Under the pieces are notes generated by a model. It had not been told where the DNA came from. It was given only the letters and a program-made list of their open reading frames with translations, and made no database searches. From Delphinapterus leucas (Eukaryota; Chordata; Mammalia; Artiodactyla; Monodontidae), in contig NW_022098076.1 of NCBI RefSeq assembly GCF_002288925.2, forward strand, positions 91,791,933 through 91,855,932: 64,000 nucleotides of DNA. Reading direction: 5' to 3'. Both the position numbers and the translations under genes were made by a program. Every line of letters begins with the position of its first letter. The first letter of the stretch is position 1. Of the stretch, positions 45,191 through 56,419 are shown one piece after another.

Positions 45191-46825
45191 TGGTCCCAGA
45201 GCGCCCACCACGACCACAGCAAGACCCAGGTGGGTGACTTTCTGAAGGCACCCAGGTCCCCACTCCTGCCTAAATGATTCTGCTCTGAGATGGCCCTCTG
45301 TGCTCCCTGGCAAGGCAGTGACCCCTCCAAGCTGCCTCAAGTGGGTGAGGGCTGGGCGAGGGCTGGGATGCTGAGCTCAGGGGTAGACTGGGTTGACACT
45401 TGGACCAGAAAGCCTTGGGAAAAGAGCGCATCGAAATACAGTGGTTAAGTGTGGGGGGGAGGGAGGGAATGTGTGTGCCAGAATGGCACAAGGGAATTTT
45501 TGCATAATAACAACCATATGTCTTAAAAGAATGGGAACAGTTTTCCCTTTTTTGCACAAGGACCCTGGAAACTGCTTCAGGAAATTAGCTTCAACCCCCT
45601 GATTAAGTTAAACTAAACGTGTCAGAAAGGCAGATGAAGTGAAAATGTGCCTTCGAGCGTCATGTGGCTTCTGACATTCCCAATCATTAACCACATTAAA
45701 TTGAGAGAGATACCGTATGTAGACAAAGAAAACGTCAGAGTATCTTGGGTGAAACTAAATCCTTCAAAGATCAGGTTGTTCATTTCTCATATAGCAGCTC
45801 TCTAGGTAGATCTGAAATTCAATCTCATACTGACAGAATTACTTGAGAGAAAAATTCCCATAGAAAAGGACACACATTGTTTACTGGCATTTGGGTCTTA
45901 ATTTAAAATACTGCGGTAAATAGTATTAAACTACTGATCTGCTCACCTTATGGGAGCTTTGCACAAAGACTTGTTTCCAGCATCATTTTCAACACTCACT
46001 AATAAGAACCCTCCACTCAGGAAACCTTGACCTCGAAATGAATCACAATGACCATATTGACTTCAGGCTCCCATCACGTGGCTGCTACACGCACTTCCAA
46101 TTTCCTAAGCATTTCTTTGTCAATTGCATCAGATAATGGGTAGTAGAGTGAAGCCGTTTCCTCTTCATTTTCTTACCTCATTATTTTGATTAGCGTGGAA
46201 TTTCACCGCTTGAACTTTACTTTATGATCGTGTCAAGGAGAAATTGGCAAGCTCTTGGGCCTTCTCTTCTCTCTTTTCCCATCCTTCCAAACTTAGACTC
46301 AGTGTTGAACAATTCCCAAGAATCTTTTTCACAGGCCCGGAACAGTCTTCGTTCCCAAAGAAGCAGAAGCAATTCTGCAGCGTCAGGGCTGTGACTCAAA
46401 GCGCCCTGTTGTACAGTGACATCGGAATCACATGGTCCTGGGGCAACTGGCAAGCTGAGACTGTAAGTAGAAAGCTGTGAAACCCCAAGTTTGTAAACGG
46501 AGTGATTTTTGTTTTTTGGAGGCAGGCTCCCAGGGAATCTGAGTAGATATGTCGTCTGCAGGTACGAGGTATGTAATGGACGTTCATTGGGGTCAAATTA
46601 AGCTTTGAAGAGAGCCCTCCCTTAAAGTGGCCGAGGTAGCCTTATACCTTGAGCTACCTTTTTGTTCTTTTTTTCTTAGAGACATAAGATGATTTACGAA
46701 GGCTGTTGCTCTTCCTCAATCAGAAGCTGTTGGAGATACATGCTGTGTGACTCTGTGTTTGCGTTTGAAAGCAGCTCTTTTGCCCCTTTCCTGTTTGCCC
46801 CTTTCTGTTCCCTTCTAACCTTAAA
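45191..46825. other. Unassigned sequence; 45620-46260 is a candidate conserved element
   Basis: No repeats recognised across 45620-46260. The sequence is AT-rich but non-repetitive, as expected for a conserved non-coding element or unique spacer. No coding support. Confidence 0.4.
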
Positions 46826-46829
46826 AGAA

Positions 46830-47299
46830 CCTAATTAGAGGAATGAGATCACTAGACAATTTAACCGAACTCCTGACTTATGCTCTCCTGAATACACACC
46901 ATGCCTTGCCTAATCTGTTGATTCTTTTCCTAGATAAAAAGAAGTAAGAATGAAGAATTAAGTAGTTTCAGAATGACTAGCTCTCTACCCCTAACAGCCC
47001 CCTTAGCAACCGTGCAGTAAGATAACATCTGAAGAGAGAGTCAGCCAGTCTGCACACAATGGAGAAGGATGCAGAACCCAACCTCCTGCCTCCATGATTC
47101 GCTGAGATTCTTCCCCCTTTTTCTGCTTTAAAAACTGTCATGACTGAACAGAGTCTTCAGAGTTGGTCTCAGGACACAAGTCCACCTTCTCCCCAGATTG
47201 CTGGCTTTCCTGATTAAAGCACCTTTCCTTTCTACTGACACTTGCCTCTCAAATTATTGGCTTTTGAGCAGTGAGAAGCCGAACCAGAATTCAGTAACA
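46830..47299 (+). mobile_element. Class I-like ERV LTR (solo), 5' end not resolved
   Basis: The 3' half is clear: a TATA-like TTTAAAA at about 47127, the polyadenylation-type GATTAAAGCACCTTTCCTTT (47213), TTGCCTCTCAAATTATTGGC, then GAGCAGTGAGAAGCCGAACC and the terminus TTCAGTAACA at 47290-47299. The upstream part (GAGATCACTAGACAATTTAA; GACTAGCTCTCTACCCCTAA) fits U3. No primer-binding site or internal sequence follows, so it is a solo or isolated LTR. The start lies somewhere between 46700 and 46830. Confidence 0.65.
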
Positions 47300-47490
47300 A
47301 GTTCCCACTTCTGTTGACTCTTAGCTGGCTGCACCTTCAGTGAAGGGGAAGCCCCACCCTTCTACAGAAACAGCCTTTCTAAAATCCAAGGACCACCCTC
47401 CTCTCTTTGTTGACTATCTCTGTTTCTTTGTTGTTATGAGACATATTCCCTCTTTTGTGACATTAAACTTTGTTCTGCCTTTTTTTTTTT

Positions 47491-48152
47491 AATTGGGGTA
47501 TAATTGCTTTACAATGGTGTGTTAGTTTCTGCTTTACAACAAAGTGAATCAGTTATACATATACATATGTTCCCATATCTCTTCCCTCTTGCGTCTCCCT
47601 CCCTCCCACCCTCTCTATCCCACCCCTCCAGGTGGTCATAAAGCACAGAGCTGATCTCCCTATGCTATGCGGCTGCTTCCCACTAGCTATCTACCTTACG
47701 TTTGGTAGCGTATGTTGTCCATGCCTCTCTCTCACTTTGTCACAGCTCGCCCTTCCCCCTCCCAATATCCTCAGGTCCGTTCTCTAGTAGGTCTGTGTCT
47801 TTATTCCTGTCTAACATCTTTATTGGGGAATAATTGCTTTACAATGGTGTGTTAGTTTCTGCTTTATAACAAAGTGAATCAGTTATACATATACATATGT
47901 TCCCATATCTCTTCCCTCTTNNNNNNNNNNGCGTCTCCCTCCCTCCCACCCTCCCTATCCCACCCCTCCAGGCGGTCACAAAGCACCGAGCTGATCTCCC
48001 TGTGCTATGCGGCTGCTTCCCACTAGCTATCTACCTTACGTTTGGTAGTGTATATATGTCCATGCCTCTCTCTCGCTTTGTCATAGCTCACCCTTCCCCC
48101 TCCCCATATTCTCAAGTCCGTTCTCTAGTAGGTCTGTGTCTTTATTCCTGTC
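47491..48152 (-). repeat. 330-bp duplication of L1 3' UTR
   Basis: Copy 1 is 47491-47812; copy 2 runs from 47821 to 48152. Offset is 330 left of the N gap (47501 vs 47831) and 340 right of it (47591 vs 47931), so the ten Ns are pure padding. The copies differ at roughly a dozen sites. Copy 2 carries the L1 3'-terminal AACATCTTTATTGG before it; copy 1 begins directly after a T run. No T run separates the copies. Confidence 0.9.
47921..47930. other. Assembly gap (10 N)
   Basis: Ten unspecified bases inside copy 2 of the L1 3' UTR duplication. Comparison with copy 1 at 47590/47591 shows no missing sequence is needed. Confidence 0.99.
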
Positions 48153-48469
48153 TTACCCCTACGTTCTTCATGACATTTTTTTTTTCTTAAATTCCATATA
48201 TATGTGTTAGCATACGGTATTTGTCTTTCTCTTTCTGACTTACTTCACTCTGTATGACAGACTCTAGGTCTATCCACCTCATTACAAATAGCTCAATTTC
48301 GTTTCTTTTTATGGCTGAGTAATATTCCATTGTATATATGTGCCAAAAACCATAATTCAAAAAGAGTCATGTACCAAAATGTTCATTGCAGCTCGATTTA
48401 CAATAGCCCGGAGATGGAAACAACCTAAGTGCCCATCATCGGATGAGTGGATAAAGAAGGTGTTCTGCT

Positions 48470-49235
48470 TGTTGAACTTCTCTGCTACCTCCCTGGGGTA
48501 AAGAATGAGTCCTTACACCCAACACTGCCATAGATTTATACCTGAGCCCTGCGTGTCAGAGCAGCCATAGCAGACCAGAACAAGCCTCATGTTCTTTCCA
48601 GGATAAATGATGGAGAGAGACCCACTGGCAAATCAAAACCTACTGCTTTCCAGCTCACTCCAAGCTCATTCAGTTTCCACTTAACGACATTTTTATTTGT
48701 GAAAATAATGTAGATATTTAGATATTTTCCCTCCAGAAATGACTTAAAACTTGAAAGTAAATCGTATGTTCTGTTTTCATAACAATCCGTATTTTGACTA
48801 TTTTAAGCAGAAATGTCACATTTCTCAACCCTCTCCCACTATCGAAGTAACTTCTAGATGATAGCATTCATGGTAGCACAAATTTTCCCTTCCTCGCCTC
48901 CAACTGTAGTCTTTGATACTGTGTTTCAGAATTAAACAGTCAGGTTTCAACTGGCATTGATTCAAAAAGGTCTAGGCATTCTTGCTTAATATCCTTGAAA
49001 GGAAAATGATGTCTAGGGTAGATTCCCTGCACACTGCCTTTAGGTAACTATTCAGTGCTGAGGTGTCATTCAATTCACATCTACGTGGAGAAGTCATTCC
49101 CCAGTTCATCTTCCCTTTGTCCCCTGCTCTGACTTCTGACTCATCACCTTGGCCTTGTAGAGTCCCTTATGGTTGAACAGTGACTTACTGATTAGAGAGC
49201 AGTCACATAAATGGCCACTTTCTGTCTTTATTGCC
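48470..49235. other. Unassigned sequence, no gene seen
   Basis: No recognised feature. AT-rich and non-repetitive from about 48660 to 48980. Confidence 0.45.
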
Positions 49236-49239
49236 AAGC

Positions 49240-49345
49240 AGTTGATTTTTCTAATTTTGCACTGGAGGAAGCCAATGCTCACTGAAAAGTAGTGTCTTGC
49301 CCAAGCCCGTGCAGCTAATAAGATGAGACAGAACGAGAATGCACA
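49240..49345 (-). mobile_element. Probable MIR fragment, antisense
   Basis: TTTGCACTGGAGGAAGCCAA, AGTGTCTTGCCCAAGCCCGT and GCAGCTAATAAGATGAGACA follow the antisense MIR core. Confidence 0.6.
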
Positions 49346-49879
49346 CCTGTGTCAGTCTGGGCTCCTTCCAGCAGGCCACCCAGGACTGTGTATCTTGATG
49401 ACATTTATGGTGTGAATGCTTCTCATACCTTGGAACTCTTCCCGGAGCCTGGTTGACAGTTAAGTGTTATTGAATGGCTGTAAGAAAGTGTGAGAAGACA
49501 GTAAGTATATTCATGAGAATATCACAGTCCCCTTAAATAAGAAAGGTACTAAAGGCTCCCAATGTTGGATGTCTCAACAGAGATATTACTGAGCCTCCAG
49601 AACTTCCTTGTTCTCACCATGAGAAACGAGTGTCAAAAACATGTCCATGGATCCGTAAACCTATTCTGGTTAAATATGCAAGAAATTTGAACCCTGCTTA
49701 TTAACAATTAATGTCCAGAGAATGACCTAAGCACCAGAAATTTAAGTACATTTTTCAATTTCTGTTTTTCTAAAGAATAAGGAAACAATGGTTTATAATT
49801 GTCCAGCAACATTCTTTTCTCCAAACTAAAAAGCCCTAAATTTTTTTACTCATAAAATGAAGACAAACACAGTTACACC

Positions 49880-50195
49880 ATTTATCTTGCTTTCCAAACA
49901 CTCGACCATTTTGTTAGCCTCTCTGTGAGCTAGCTTTACAACAGTGCCCTTAAATTTTGGAGACTAAAACTGGACACAGTTTTATAACAAAGGCCTGATA
50001 AACATGCCAAATATCATAACATATAAACCTGTTTTCATGTTAATATATGGTGATGCTTGACTCCTTCTTTTCATAACACTATACCATTATTGACTCATAC
50101 TTTATTACTGGTCAAGAACTATCTCTAGGTCTTTCTCAAGTATAACTACTGGATGTGTTCATCTCTTGATTCTTCATTGCTATTCTAATGATTCA
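49880..50195 (-). mobile_element. L3/CR1-type LINE remnant
   Basis: AAATTTTGGAGACTAAAACT, GGACACAGTTTTATAACAAA, GGCCTGATAAACATGCC, ATTATTGACTCATACTTTAT, then CTATCTCTAGGTCTTTCTCA reproduce the order of the amniote CR1/L3 ORF2 3' region read in antisense (blocks around CCCAGAACTGGACACA, GTTGACTCATATTGAGC and CCCCAAGGTCTTTTTCA). Very diverged, as expected from a LINE inactive since before the placental radiation. Confidence 0.65.
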
Positions 50196-50695
50196 TACTA
50201 TGCCAAACCCCTATTGCATTGCTTCCTCTTTACAGTAGAACAACCACAGAACAGCCTGGACAAAGCGATTTCCTTTTTCTTTTGATATTTACATACATGA
50301 TGCCCAGGCAGTATGTGCACAGAGCTGCTATGGTAAGTGTGGTGAGCCTGGTGTTCTCAGGAGACCAAGAATGACCGTCAAGAGGGCTTAGGAAAGTACC
50401 TCGGTGCTGGCACCCACGGGAGTGGGAAGTGCAGGAGGTATGGAGCTGGGCTGGCTCATACCATTCCCCAGTTTGTCTCCTCTCCCAGGTCACTTCCTGT
50501 CAGAGCAGGAACTTCCAAGTGGTTCTGTGTAAGTGGAGCTTTCCTAGATGTACAGGGTGAGGTCAGCACTACCCTTCTTCCCTAGCTTTCAGTTTACTGT
50601 AATTGTGAGCTGGCAAATTTAATATTTTGTGTCTTGGATGGTGGGAGCAAAAAACCCTATCTGGCCAGGATGGAACCCACACTAGTTTATGTTAT
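50196..50695. other. Unassigned sequence, no gene seen
   Basis: No recognised feature. Confidence 0.45.
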
Positions 50696-50699
50696 GTGT

Positions 50700-50820
50700 T
50701 GCCATATTTGTTCGTTCATTCATTCATTCCTCCAACACACTTTTGGAACTCCTGCATGTACAGTGTCACGTTAGGCTCTAGGCAAGAAAAGAATCCTGCC
50801 TGCAGGAGCTAATAGTCAGG
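50700..50820 (+). mobile_element. L2 3' fragment
   Basis: TCATTCATTCATTCCTCCAA, GTTAGGCTCTAGGCAAGAAA and CTGCCTGCAGGAGCTAATAG match the L2 3' end order. Confidence 0.6.
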
Positions 50821-50989
50821 GTTCCCCAGCAAACTCTTTGCCAGGGCCTTCTGTCACCCTAGCAAAGGAAGCAGGTACATCTTGAACAGATTTCTACGTG
50901 GAATCCAGTCCCTGGTGCCACGGAGTCTGGGCAAAAATTTAGGTTTGCTCTAGGAAGGCAGCAAGTTACAGCAGATCAGGCATGAACAT

Positions 50990-51150
50990 GGGAGCCATCA
51001 GACCTAACAATGTCACTTACTAATTAGGTAAACATGGGCAAGGAAATTGACTTCTGAGCTGTAAAATGGAGCTAAAAACAGAACCCCTTCCATAGGGCTG
51101 TTATGACAATTCAATCAATGTTTGCATGAAGAACTTAGTACCATCACGCT
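50990..51150 (+). mobile_element. MIR fragment
   Basis: GGTAAACATGGGCAAGGAAA, TTGACTTCTGAGCTGTAAAA and TGGAGCTAAAAACAGAACCC, then TCCATAGGGCTGTTATGACA follow the MIR core. Confidence 0.65.
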
Positions 51151-52602
51151 CAGGCAGAATCGTTTGAGGTTCTGTAACCCTTCCTCACCCTGCATCACGT
51201 ATCTTGATCTTTTATTATGGAAAACAGAACAAAAGTAAAGCCCTCTACAGATTTAATCCGGATTTAACATTCCACAAATGACGCTTTATAATTGGTTGCT
51301 ATGTTGATCAGATGAAATTTTGTACAAGAACTAGGCAGCTAAGATGTGAGCTGTGTACAGACAGGCCAGGGTTAACACAACAGATTTGCTGTGCTGGGGG
51401 GACGCGGGACCCTCTCAGTGACTACAAGGGCTCCGTCATTTTCTGTGTTTTGGGACTCCAGATTAAGCAGGGAGAAGTGTTCTGTTGCTATTGTTGCTGC
51501 TGCTTGGTTTTTAATAAGAAAAGACCAAGATAAATGGCGCCAGGTCAGCTATAGGGTCCCTAAAATGCAATTTCTTCCTGAATCCACGTTTTGAAGTTAT
51601 CAGGCCTTCTTCTCTGCTCATAAAGTTATGCTGAAAGCCGTGTGCAGGAAGTAACATCATGAAAGAGGAGTATGTGGACACAGTTGTGAATCTTTTTTTT
51701 TTTTTTCAAAATAGGGATCTGGGCATGAAAAAGAAAACGTTGGGCCAGTCATGCATCCTACGATTAGTCAAGGCACAAGGGACCTTTCACCTCCTGCTAA
51801 TGTGGGGTGGCCGGCCTGGCCAGAGGTATCCATGAGCATTTGGCCCTTGGCAGCTGTCAGGGGACCACGGGGAAATCAGATCCAACTGTTCCCGGGGCGG
51901 TTCTAGGGAACAGGTGCCCACACATGTTAACTACATTTTGTAAGGGATGTGTAATCCCAGTGACTAGGTGGTCTGAAAGATGAAATTACTCTTTGGCCTT
52001 CTGAAACCAATTCGTTAATCAATGCGGGCACTAATTCTTCCTCCCTCCCTTCCTCCCTCCCTCCTTTCTCTCTCTTTCCCTTTCCTTCCTCTATTCCTTC
52101 CTTCTTTTCATCCTTCACTTTTTTTTTTACATTCACTCATTTATTTTTCTCATCCATTCACTGTATCATTCAGAGAATATCCTTATGCACCTACTATACT
52201 TGTAAAGATATGAAAGACAATTTTATATAGTCTCTCTAGTTAGAATTGGGGAGGATATTAGAGGATGTGTGTGGGCTTGCCCACATGCGTGCACATACAA
52301 GAAGAAATTGCTTAGTTGGAGGGAGATATTGGAAGGAAAACAACACTTTCTGTTTGGTTCAGAGCGAGGATAAAAGGTCTCGTAGCTTGAGGCTGATACT
52401 GATATCGAAATCAACACCAAAAGAAAAACTTACCTACAGATTGATTTCTGCGTTCTTTGTGAAGTGAGAGATCCTACTTCCCAAGCAGGTAGACAAAGTA
52501 CTGATTTTTATCCTTGGCTATTTACTCCCTTCTTGCATCATTGGTTTACCTGACAAGTCAGGAATTTTCATCCTAGCATCTATTCATAGAGAGATGTGTA
52601 TA
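51151..52602. other. Unassigned sequence, no gene seen
   Basis: A T run is at about 51691-51706, a long pyrimidine tract at 52038-52115, and a short L2-like CATT stretch at about 52130-52205. No exon. Confidence 0.45.
52038..52115 (+). repeat. Pyrimidine-rich simple repeat
   Basis: CCTC, CTTC and CTCT units (TTCCTCCCTCCCTTCCTCCC onward). Confidence 0.85.
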
Positions 52603-52606
52603 TAAA

Positions 52607-53055
52607 TGTTACCGAATCCAAGCTCACCGTGCTCACTGCACAACAGGCCAATAAATCGGGAGACGATTTGTTGAGGCAAGGAATAGCGACTTTATTTGGA
52701 AAGCTGGCAGACCGAGAAGAGGTAGACCAGTGTCTCAAAAGAACCATCTTATCGGGGTTTGGATGCCAGTTTCTTTTATAGAACAGTGAGGGGGACGAGG
52801 TGGGGAAGTAAAGTAAAAAGGTCATAAGGCTTGCAAATTTCTTCTGTCTTGCAGCCATTCCCAGGTGGACAGGGTCCAGATGTTTCCCTGAACAAAGGCA
52901 CTTTAGTTTAACATTCAGGCCGAGGGGCAGGGTTCCCCGAGCAGGCCATTAGGTATAGACAGTATCCTTTCAGTGAACAAAAGCAACAGGAAGCAAAGAT
53001 TAAAGTGAAAGAAACAGGTCCAACATGGAGTCAGAATTGGCTCTTCCCTGTTACA
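52607..53055 (-). mobile_element. Solo LTR of a class I-like endogenous retrovirus
   Basis: A complete 449-bp LTR on the minus strand, starting TGTAACAGGG and ending GGTAACA. Flanking TAAA at 52603-52606 and 53056-53059 is a 4-bp target duplication, the size made by gammaretrovirus-like (class I) integrases. On the minus strand a TATA box, TATAAAAG (52773-52780), precedes a polyadenylation signal AATAAA (52691-52696), giving a U3-R-U5 layout. No internal retroviral sequence is present, so recombination between two LTRs has removed the provirus. No coding capacity. Confidence 0.88.
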
Positions 53056-53059
53056 TAAA

Positions 53060-55590
53060 GTTTCCAAATAAGTTGAACCGTGCTTTTGATTTGCATATCT
53101 CTCACTGTTCTAGAAACTGCTGACAGCAGACTCAGGGCAGACCTTAGAAGTAGACTTCAAGCGCTTCATTATTTCCCCTAAATGCTCCAGAAATTCTTGA
53201 CCATGACGTTCGAGGCTGTATGACAAATCCATGGAGTATAACACACTGTTCTACACCAAGGGCCAATTTGTGACAAATGAAGAATGTTTCCAGGCATTTT
53301 CCCCTCCTGTCTCTTAACCTTAGCTCAGGGTCCCTCTGTGTTTTTCACACCAACTGTACTTGCTGCTGAAATCTGTCCAAGGCAACAGGGCCTAGCGGTG
53401 ATGCTCGCTGAGCCTCGGCTATGGGATCTGAGCCCCACGTCTCTGTGACTGGGGACTGAAGCCACACGAGGCTAAGGACCAGTTGAAGGGCTGGCTGTAT
53501 AAACAAGGTCAGAGTGGAGACTGGTGACAGCCGCTGGTGACAGACCTTTAAATTAGGGATGCTCCATTCCCACCACCATTTTCTGAGAACTCACTGAGAA
53601 ACTGGAGGACTTGCCTGAGGAATGTAAGTGCAGGTAATAAAAGGTGACCCTTCCTGCAACTCTCCTGCCTCTTCAAACAAACAAGTCTTGCCCTGTGTCT
53701 GGCCTGAGTCTCCCGTCCCGTCCTTTGAACCTGTTACCATGGACTTTTGTCTCAGAGGATGTCAGCCCAGGTTTCAGATTTCACGGGCACGTACTACCTT
53801 TTTCTTTGGTAATAAATATCCCAACATCAGAACTCTTTGCTAGACAAAGCAGGAGAACCCCAGCGACTGCCGGCCTTGGAGGCTGCAGGTATCCGTGCAG
53901 GATCACCCCGTCTGTACCTCCTAAGGGGGAGAGGAGGGCCATCCCCCACCTCTGCTGGCTCCTTTCCTTCCACACCGTTTGTAGGGAGAGGCTATTTGGC
54001 AATACTGTGTTAACCATCCAGAGACTCCTTTAGAAGAGTGAGATATTGATCAAGTTTATTAAGCTATGAAAAATTTTTACTAATAGCAAGACAGTGTCTT
54101 TTCTTAGAGTTTCTGCCCAGTCAAAAAGCTGGAATTGTTAAAGCCTCAAAAATCTGCTATGGTCTTCCAGATAGAGCCAGCACCTGGGGTGGAGAGAGAC
54201 AGGAAATGCCCCGGAGATCCTGGAGAAGGAGAAGATAGAGCAAGGCCAGAGAGAGAACCCCAGGTCCACCTGGACGGAGACCCCAGGAGAAAATGCAAAC
54301 TGTGTGTTTGTGATCCACTAAGAGCGAGGCTTTCTTTCTGCTCATGGAGATGCTCTGTACAGCAACACAGGCTCCAGCCCAGCTAAGGGGCACATAGAGC
54401 TTCTCGCTACAGCTGTATTTTAGAGACTATTTTGAGAGAGAAATATTAGCAGGATCTATAAAAGATTTACATTCCTAATTGTCCCTGAGAGCTCGTAGGT
54501 TAGAATGAACATTCTGCAGTGTCTCAGAGCACAAAGCAGTGCTCCCCCTACCCAACTAAAATGCTTCCAGATCCACAGAGCAAGTGAACAATTGCACATG
54601 ATGCCCTGGCCAGGAGCTGTCACAGGCTGCGGGGAAGTGGGTCCAGACAGCCGGGACGGGAGCAGGCCGACGCCTGCACTCTATCACAGAGGTCCCTGCC
54701 CGCCCCAGGGGAGACCAAGGCTGCCACTCACGTCTCATCTTGTCTCCCGGTCACCCGGTGAGGAAGATGTCGACGACTCGGAGGGTAATGATGTGTCTTG
54801 AGCAGGGGCCTTGACCTGCTGTCCAGACGGGTTTGCAGGGTCTCTGGCTGGGAGAGCGTGGCTGCTGTCTGGCTCCCTTGCTGTGTCTGCGAGGAGCATG
54901 GAGTCTGGAGCTTACCGGGGCAGCCCTGCCCTGAGCCCTCTGGGTTCCTTCTTTCCTTCTTGCGCGCAGTCTAGGGTGCCCTGGAGCCAGCTCGCTGGCT
55001 CGTGTGGTACCATCTGATGATAGCATGGGTCAACGGGGCCCGAAATTCATCAAATCTGTCTTTCTGCTTCATAAAGACCAACCACCAAATTCACTTCTCT
55101 GTTTTAGTAGACATTCACAGAGCATGATGATTGAGATAGATCTTTTATACACAGAGTGTGTCTGCTCTTTTATTAGGGGCTTTTAGCTCCTCAAGACTGT
55201 GTTTGCAGAACCTGACAAAGTGATAAATTTTGCTTATTTTAATCCTTTCCTTTTTTCCACCAGAGGTTAATTGTTTGGTGTTCTTTGTTAAACTAACACT
55301 TTTGATGGGTTAAGAACCACTAAGGCCACTTAAATAAACAGACCATTCAGGTAAGAACAGGAAAGCTAGTGTAGACACAAGCTATTAACTTGCTGTATTG
55401 GGGCTGGTGTGTTAGTTGATTGACATTGAAAATGACATGTGAATTCACTTGGAGATTTTTTAAATACCTACTCTGCTGACAAGTGTTAACTTTCTATTTT
55501 AGGTAGAAGATATAGATTCCTTGATATTTAATCTTCCTGAATTATTAAAGTAAGACTTAAGTGATGTTGTACCATCCTTCAAATGCACTG
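53060..55590. other. Unassigned sequence with a mildly CpG-rich block
   Basis: No repeat recognised. 54600-55020 has noticeably more CpG than its surroundings (for example GATGTCGACGACTCGG near 54768 and TGCGCGCAG near 54961). It is not long or dense enough to call a CpG island by eye. The 98-codon frame 54505-54801 ends in an acidic tail, but no splice or homology support exists. Confidence 0.4.
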
Positions 55591-55602
55591 CTTACTCTCA
55601 TT

Positions 55603-55630
55603 GATATATATATATATATATATATATATT
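55603..55630 (+). repeat. (TA)n microsatellite
   Basis: About thirteen uninterrupted AT units, followed by a T run to about 55648. Confidence 0.9.
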
Positions 55631-55675
55631 TATTTTTTTTTTTTTTTCTACAGCTTGGCTTGGGTTGTTATTCTT

Positions 55676-55963
55676 TTAAAATTTATTTATTTATTTATTT
55701 TTGCTGTGTTGGGTCTTCATTTCTGTGCGAGGGCTTTCTCTAGTTGTGGCAAGCGGGGGCCACTCTTCATCGTGGTGCGCGGGCCTCTCACTATCATGGC
55801 CTCTCTTGTTGCGGAGCACAGGCTCCAGACGCGCAGGCTCAGTAGTTGTGGCTCACGGGCCCAGTTGCTCCGCGGCACGTGGGATCTTCCCAGACCAGGG
55901 CTCGAACCCATGTCCCCTGCATTGGCAGGCGGATTCTCAACCACTGAGCCACCAGGGAAACCC
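55676..55963 (-). mobile_element. CHR-type tRNA-derived SINE, longest form
   Basis: A (TTTA)n-type tail at the left (55681-55700), then GCTGTGTTGGGTCTTCATTT, TTTCTCTAGTTGTGGCAAGC and GTGGTGCGCGGGCCTCTCAC, ending GCCACCAGGGAAACCC. The minus-strand B box reads GGTTCGAGCCC. At about 288 bp it carries an extra 3' segment not present in the 209-bp copies, so it is another subfamily. No clear target duplication. Confidence 0.93.
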
Positions 55964-56419
55964 TGATATTATTTTTAATATGATGTTTCACATAAGTAAA
56001 CTCAATCTGTCTATATATTTATCTTGCCTCATTTTCTTTCACAGGTTTAGAATCTAGGTTATACAAATTTCATAAAAGGATTCAGGAAATATTCCATTTG
56101 TTTCTATACTCTAGAAGAGTTGTTATGGAAATTCTGGATTTGTTTTAGCAATAATTTTATAAGAAAGTAGAATAATAACTTACGTTAAGAACAGTAAGTG
56201 TAGAAGCAACATTAGAATAGTTTGGAATAAGTAGGTACTTGCTATAGGCTGGATTCTTCAGATGCCAACTCTGCGGCAGAATTTGGAGTGCAGGATATTT
56301 ATTAGGGATTAAGACGTAAGAAAGGAAGGGGAAGGACACTGAGTTGGGTGAACTCTATTGCAGCCCCCCCACCCAAACCTTGGCCAATCTAGCCTCATTC
56401 TTCCAGCAAGTATTTAAGT

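Larger units (their letters stand above)
47479..48460 (-). mobile_element. L1 3' fragment with 5' inversion (twin priming) and internal duplication
   Basis: 47479-48340 is the antisense 3' UTR and ORF2 end of the same L1 lineage as at 10791 (ATAATTGCTTTACAATGGTG; GCTGAGTAATATTCCATTGT). From about 48345 to 48460 the L1 runs in plus orientation (ACCATAATTCAAAAAGAGTC to GATAAAGAAGG), ending exactly where the antisense part begins in L1 coordinates. This is the hallmark of twin priming. TGTTCTGC at 47471-47478 and 48461-48468 is the likely target duplication. The 3' UTR is present twice (330-bp period) around a 10-N gap. Confidence 0.9.

Noticed and set aside
52607..53055. Complete provirus
   Set aside because: Only one LTR, with matching TAAA on both sides; no primer-binding site or internal region.
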